Shown here one piece after another: positions 59,462 to 64,000 of a stretch of DNA of 64,000 bases. Made by a program: the position numbers and the translations under genes. Every line of letters starts with the position of its first letter. The first letter of the stretch is position 1. The DNA is from Streptomyces sp. CC0208 (GTDB lineage Bacteria; Actinomycetota; Actinomycetes; Streptomycetales; Streptomycetaceae), in contig NZ_CP031969.1 in assembly GCF_003443735.1 (NCBI RefSeq), positions 4,836,001-4,900,000 on the forward strand. Direction: 5' to 3'. Under the pieces are notes generated by a model. It was not told the DNA's origin, did not search any database, and saw only the letters and a program-made list of their open reading frames with translations.

Positions 59462-59733
59462 GCGTCAACGTCCGCATCCCCACCATCCTGCGCACCTACA
59501 CCGGCGGCAAGGCCGAGGTGCAGGCCGAGGGTGGGACCCTCGCCGAGGTCATCGCCGATCTGGAGAAGAACCACACCGGTATCGCGGCGCGTGTTCTCGA
59601 CGACCAGGGCAAGCTGCGGCGGTTCGTGAACGTGTACGTGAACGACGACGATGTGCGGTTCGAGCAGGGGCTGGAGACGGCGACGCCCGACGGGGCCGGA
59701 GTCTCCATCATCCCGGCGGTTGCCGGCGGGTGA
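59458..59733 (+). CDS. MoaD/ThiS-family sulfur carrier protein (CysO-like)
   Basis: 91 residues overlapping the preceding stop (ATGA). Ubiquitin-like fold ending in the Gly-Gly needed for thiocarboxylation (SIIPAVAGG). Phrases VRIPTILRTYTGGKAEV and RRFVNVYVNDDDVRFEQGLET are nearly those of mycobacterial CysO, the sulfur donor for the cysteine synthase CysM. No MoeB-type activating enzyme or Mec peptidase is adjacent. Coupling to the ThrC-like enzyme suggests it delivers sulfide to that active site. Confidence 0.9.
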   Translation: MSVNVRIPTILRTYTGGKAEVQAEGGTLAEVIADLEKNHTGIAARVLDDQGKLRRFVNVYVNDDDVRFEQGLETATPDGAGVSIIPAVAGG

Positions 59734-59785
59734 CCATATGACTGGTCATTACCTTCGGTAACAGTAATTACCGAGTGTTCATCCG

Positions 59786-59825
59786 ATTGCCCCCTCCGCG
59801 AGAGAAGCGGAGGGGGCAATTCTCT
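59786..59825 (+). terminator. Terminator after the thrC-like operon
   Basis: A 14-bp perfect stem (ATTGCCCCCTCCGC at 59786-59799 with 59807-59820), loop GAGAGAA, then TCTCT. Confidence 0.85.
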
Positions 59826-60124
59826 ATGGTTGAGCGCGGTACAGTTGGGGAAGCTGCTGCTTCCTGCATGCCGGACGCATATGAGTTCCGACTTCGGATG
59901 CGACGAGAAGTAGCCAAAGTGTGTGGGTTCTTTGCGCCTTATGCTCCTTTTGTGGGGCCCGACTTGCCCCGGATTCGGGCGAATTCTCACTACATTCCGG
60001 ACCCCTTCCGTCCAGAATTCTCGTCCGATTGACCTGTTGCAGACGGCAGTTGGACAGATACATTCAGCCGCGGTCGACGCGTTCCGGCGCACGCCCCCAA
60101 CCATGTGGGGGGTGAGGTCTGACC

Positions 60125-60147
60125 CGGATCCATGAAGTGTGGATCCG
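60125..60147 (+). repeat. Hairpin in the cold-shock gene leader
   Basis: CGGATCCA (60125-60132) and its inverse (60140-60147) flank a 7-base loop, ending 30 bp before the start codon. It may be a temperature-responsive leader structure or a remnant; no cold-box motif was recognised. Confidence 0.45.
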
Positions 60148-60176
60148 TGCAAGGGCCAGTAATAGGGGAGTTAGGC

Positions 60177-60383
60177 ATGGCTCAGGGCACCGTCAAGTGG
60201 TTCAACGCGGAGAAGGGGTACGGCTTCATCGCGGTCGACGGTGGTGCGGATGTATTCGTCCACTACAGCGCGATTCAGATGGACGGCTACCGCACCCTTG
60301 AAGAGGGCCAGCGGGTCGAGTTCGAGATCTCGCAAGGTCAGAAGGGGCCGCAGGCGGACATGGTTCGTCTCGCGACTGGCTGA
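60177..60383 (+). CDS. Cold-shock domain protein
   Basis: 68 residues, a single OB-fold. MAQGTVKWFNAEKGYGFIAV includes RNP-1 (KGYGFI) and VFVHYSAI is RNP-2, the single-stranded RNA/DNA binding surface. Acts as an RNA chaperone. Met at 60177 is preceded by GGGGAG. Residue Q3 and the short C-terminus (VRLATG) are of the Streptomyces ScoF type. A strong hairpin follows. Confidence 0.96.
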   Translation: MAQGTVKWFNAEKGYGFIAVDGGADVFVHYSAIQMDGYRTLEEGQRVEFEISQGQKGPQADMVRLATG

Positions 60384-60426
60384 AGCACGCGCCGGGTAAC
60401 AACAGCGTCGTTCTTCGTTCTTCTTC

Positions 60427-60469
60427 GAAGGGCTCGTACCCCATGGGGAGTCATGGGTACGGGCCCTTC
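60427..60469 (+). terminator. Hairpin after the cold-shock gene
   Basis: A 15-bp stem with one T-G pair (GAAGGGCTCGTACCC, 60427-60441, with 60455-60469). It lies 44 bp beyond the stop codon. Confidence 0.75.
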
Positions 60470-60540
60470 GGCATGTGCATGTGCCTCCGGCGGTTGGGCG
60501 GGTTCGGGTTCGTGTGCGGGTTCGCTGGGGGCGGGCGTTT

Positions 60541-60560
60541 TGCGCAGTTCCCCGCGCCCC
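60541..60560 (+). repeat. Copy 3 of the dispersed repeat
   Basis: Exact 20-base core GCGCAGTTCCCCGCGCCCCT without the longer flanks shared by the copies at 43065 and 52010. Confidence 0.65.
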
Positions 60561-60741
60561 TGGATGCCTGCGGCGGCCTGTGTGGCTCCGGTGGGGGCTT
60601 GGGTAACGCGTGCTCTGTAACGGACGCCGGCCGCTGCGGGCGGACACCCCCGCCCCGTCCCCTGCCCGCCGTACGCGGCTTGCGGGCCGTGGTCTGCCTG
60701 CCTCTCTGGCCGGCGAACCGGGGCCCGATACCCGAGAGGCG

Positions 60742-60804
60742 CTTGCACTCGACCATGCCGAGTGCTAATCATTGGCGTTAGCACTCTGAAGGTGAGAGTG
60801 ACAA
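60742..60804 (+). promoter_or_regulatory. groEL2 promoter with two CIRCE (HrcA) elements
   Basis: CIRCE 1 is TTGCACTC-N9-GAGTGCTAA (60743-60768). CIRCE 2 is TTAGCACTC-N9-GAGTGACAA (60778-60804), whose second arm has two mismatches. TTGCAC (60743-60748) and TAATCA (60766-60771), 17 bp apart, form a promoter overlapping CIRCE 1. The HrcA repressor should hold it off until heat shock. Confidence 0.9.
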
Positions 60805-60930
60805 AGATGGACCGGGTCGGTGAGGCCCGCAGGCCTAGTGGGGCAAGGATCCACGGGCCGGCGAGCCGTCCGTCGCGGGCGCGGGCGCGGTCCGAAGGAA
60901 TCACCCCCAGTCCTGGAGGGACCACTTCAC

Positions 60931-62553
<1,623 letters not shown>

Positions 62554-62584
62554 TCGACCTCTGGTTGATCAACGTCCTTGCCGA

Positions 62585-62627
62585 GGGCGGCACTCCCGGG
62601 AACGGGGTGTGCCGCCCCCGGTTTTTT
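62585..62627 (+). terminator. Rho-independent terminator after groEL2
   Basis: GGGCGGCAC (62585-62593) pairs with GTGCCGCCC (62609-62617), with further pairing inside, followed by CCGG and TTTTTT (62622-62627), one of the few classic U-tracts in the window. Confidence 0.9.
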
Positions 62628-62633
62628 CTGCGC

Positions 62634-62796
62634 TATGCTTGATCACGAGCCGCCCGACGTGAACTCCCGTCGGCCGACTACGCGTTGGTGGTCCAAGGAA
62701 AGACGTCCCGCTTCCTGCGGGGAGATGCAGGTGCAAGGCCTGCCCAGCGCTCGACAGAAAGCCCGTCCCACGCTCGTGGGGCGGGCTTCTTTCATG
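62634..62796 (+). ncRNA. Candidate structured RNA with its own promoter-like box and terminator
   Basis: A -10-like TATGCT (62634-62639) precedes a compact foldable block at about 62681-62752. The outer stem GCGTTGG/CCAGCGC encloses two hairpins, CCCGC/GCGGG and GCAGG/CCTGC, with purine-rich joints (CCAAGGAAAGACG, GGAGAT). A terminator, AGCCCGTCCCAC/GTGGGGCGGGCT (12 bp, one G-U) with TTCTTT, follows at 62760-62793. It could be a small RNA or an attenuating riboswitch for the ene-reductase gene that starts at 62898. I could not match it to a known class. Confidence 0.55.
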
Positions 62797-62897
62797 CGTG
62801 GCCGGAGTCACAGAGCAGGGGGAAATCCTGAGGCGGACGGGACGGTTGGCACCTGAGTAGTGTCCATGCGCATGCACATACCGAGGAGTACCCACAC

Positions 62898-64000
62898 GTG
62901 ACCGCCCCCGCCAGCTCCCGTGCCGCCGAGATCCTCTCCCGTCCGGTCCACATCAACGGCCTGACCGTCCCGAACCGCATCGCGATGGCGCCCATGACCC
63001 GGATGTTCTCCCCGGGCGGCGTCCCCGGCGAGGACGTGGCGTCGTACTACTCCCGCCGCGCGGCCGCCGGAGTCGGCCTCATCGTCACTGAGGGCACCTA
63101 CGTCGGCCACGAGTCGGCCGGGAACAGCGGCAGCGTCCCGCGGTTCCACGGCGAGGAGCAGCTGGCGGGCTGGGCGAAGGTCGCCGAGCAGGTGCACGCG
63201 GCGGGCGGCACCATCGTCCCGCAGCTGTGGCACATCGGCATGGTGCGCGAGCAGGGCCAGCCGCCCTACGCCGACGCCCCCGCCGTCGGCCCCTCCGGTC
63301 TGCGGATCGGCGCCGACGAGCCCACCGGCAAGGCGATGACCCAGCGCGACCTGGACGACGTCATCGGCGCGTTCGCCGAGGCCGCGGCCGCCGCGGAGCG
63401 CATCGGCTTCGACGGCGTGGAGCTGCACGGCGCCCACGGCTACCTCCTCGACCAGTTCCTGTGGGCGGGCACCAACCGCCGCACCGACGCCTACGGCGGT
63501 GACCAGGTCGCCCGTACGAAGTTCGCGGCGGAGATCGTGGCGGCCGTACGCGAGACGGTCTCGCCCGAGTTCCCGGTCATCTTCCGGTACTCGCAGTGGA
63601 AGCAGGAGGCCTACAAGGCGCGGCTCGCCGAGACGCCGGAGGAGCTGGAGGCGATCCTCGCCCCGCTCGCCGCGGCCGGGGTCGACGCCTTCCACGCCTC
63701 CACCCGCCGCTACTGGCTCCCCGAGTTCGAGGGTTCCGACCTCAACCTCGCCGGCTGGACCAAGAAGCTCACCGGCCGGACCACCATCACCGTCGGCTCG
63801 GTCGGTCTCGACGGCGACTTCCTGCGCGGCTTCGCCGGCGAGGGCGCCCCCCTCAAGGGCATCGACGACCTGCTCGACGCCCTGGAGCGCGAGGAGTACG
63901 ACATGGTCGCCGTCGGGCGTGCGCTGCTCCAGGACCCCGAGTGGGCCGCGAAGGTGCTGGCGGGCCGCTTCGACGAACTGCAGCCGTACGACGCGTCCGC
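62898..64000 (+). CDS. NADH:flavin oxidoreductase / Old Yellow Enzyme family ene-reductase (3' end missing)
   Basis: At least 367 residues from GTG 62898, with GAGGAG upstream; the frame is still open at the window edge. TIM-barrel FMN enzyme: VPNRIAMAPMTRMFSPGGVP near the N-terminus, PQLWHIGMVR, and the active-site FDGVELHGAHGYLLDQFLW with the His pair that binds substrate carbonyls. The NRRTDAYGG loop and VGRALLQDPEWAAKV complete the fold. Reduces activated C=C bonds with NAD(P)H; substrate unknown. The structured RNA element upstream may control it. Confidence 0.92.
   Translation, partial: MTAPASSRAAEILSRPVHINGLTVPNRIAMAPMTRMFSPGGVPGEDVASYYSRRAAAGVGLIVTEGTYVGHESAGNSGSVPRFHGEEQLAGWAKVAEQVHAAGGTIVPQLWHIGMVREQGQPPYADAPAVGPSGLRIGADEPTGKAMTQRDLDDVIGAFAEAAAAAERIGFDGVELHGAHGYLLDQFLWAGTNRRTDAYGGDQVARTKFAAEIVAAVRETVSPEFPVIFRYSQWKQEAYKARLAETPEELEAILAPLAAAGVDAFHASTRRYWLPEFEGSDLNLAGWTKKLTGRTTITVGSVGLDGDFLRGFAGEGAPLKGIDDLLDALEREEYDMVAVGRALLQDPEWAAKVLAGRFDELQPYDAS

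Larger units (their letters stand above)
59734..60176. other. 443-bp gap between the sulfur-carrier gene and the cold-shock gene
   Basis: Non-coding, with lower GC. It contains two small inverted repeats right after the stop (TGACCA/TGGTCA, 59731-59748; CGGTAA/TTACCG, 59756-59773), a terminator (59786-59820) and, in the cold-shock 5' leader, CGGATCCA/TGGATCCG (60125-60147). Open frames in it overlap the terminator and are not credible genes. Confidence 0.5.
60384..60930. other. 547-bp gap before groEL2
   Basis: Contains the cold-shock terminator (60427-60469), a third copy of the dispersed repeat (60541-60560), then the groEL2 promoter and two CIRCE elements (60742-60804). The segment 60570-60740 shows nothing that I can name. 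The 5' leader of groEL2 is about 150 bases long and GC-rich. Confidence 0.5.

Noticed and set aside
59775..60032. An 85-codon plus-strand frame in the gap before the cold-shock gene
   Set aside because: It runs through the terminator at 59786-59820, has no ribosome site and shows no recognisable motif.
62634..62796. Assignment of the structured RNA to cobalamin, guanidine, SAM, TPP, FMN or c-di-GMP riboswitch classes, 6C RNA or SRP RNA
   Set aside because: None of the invariant core sequences of these classes is present; only the general stem layout can be seen, so it is left unassigned.

Overview
The window is a piece of chromosome from a Streptomyces species or very close relative. The evidence is the very high GC content, the strong G/C bias at third codon positions, start codons that are often GTG, and a gene order that matches, as far as I can recall it, the S. 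coelicolor stretch from about SCO4209 to SCO4296 (gpm, phoU-phoRP, carD-ispDF-cysS-rlmB, msiK, cdgB, nagAK, otsBA, thrC, csp, groEL2). There is no rRNA operon, CRISPR array, intact insertion sequence or origin. The single tRNA is tRNA-Thr(UGU).

Layout. 1-5.2 kb: AraC regulator/DUF2000 pair, MFS exporter, phosphoglycerate mutase, MBL-fold hydrolase, small DUF4242 nickel-binding-type protein. 5.2-8.4 kb: a 52-residue Cys-rich peptide and the phosphate regulon core phoU / phoR-phoP with a PHO box between the divergent units. 8.4-16 kb: lipoprotein, carD, ispD-ispF, cysS, rlmB-type methyltransferase and a DoxX membrane protein. 16-19.6 kb: a small secreted protein, a sugar-nucleotidyltransferase, a membrane-anchored protein, the shared sugar ABC ATPase msiK and tRNA-Thr. 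19.6-26 kb: a VanRS-like two-component pair downstream of a tightly coupled kinase-GNAT-DUF4037 run, a rhomboid-like protein and a FAD oxidoreductase. 26-36.3 kb: accessory genes, including a 1077-residue secreted protein, a quinone oxidoreductase under a textbook SoxR box, a pentapeptide protein, an M1 metallopeptidase, and a winged-helix-type gene followed by a decayed Uma2 gene.

36.6-41.8 kb is the most unusual part. An AraC regulator is divergent from a same-strand run of DsbA-like protein, a double NTF2-domain protein, a zinc-type macrodomain, a class-M sirtuin (SirTM) and a single NTF2-domain protein. Most joints are ATGA overlaps, and the run ends in the debris of an ATP-binding/DUF397 regulatory locus. 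I read it as a candidate redox-linked protein ADP-ribosylation module.

41.8-54.4 kb: TerD, ArfB, an ECF41-type sigma factor with its own promoter motif, a GNAT, a flavin reductase, the diguanylate cyclase CdgB (with Crp-like and BldD-like sites upstream), a CBM-like membrane protein, a protease-inhibitor pair, and an N-acetylglucosamine catabolic cluster (sugar kinase, nagA, nagK) divergent from a sugar-binding lipoprotein across two DasR-type (dre) sites. 54.4-64 kb: trehalose synthesis otsA-otsB, glucosyl-3-phosphoglycerate synthase, then a SAM riboswitch controlling a threonine-synthase-like enzyme coupled to a CysO-like sulfur carrier (plausibly a homocysteine-forming pair), a cold-shock protein, groEL2 behind two CIRCE elements, an unassigned structured RNA, and an ene-reductase cut by the window end.
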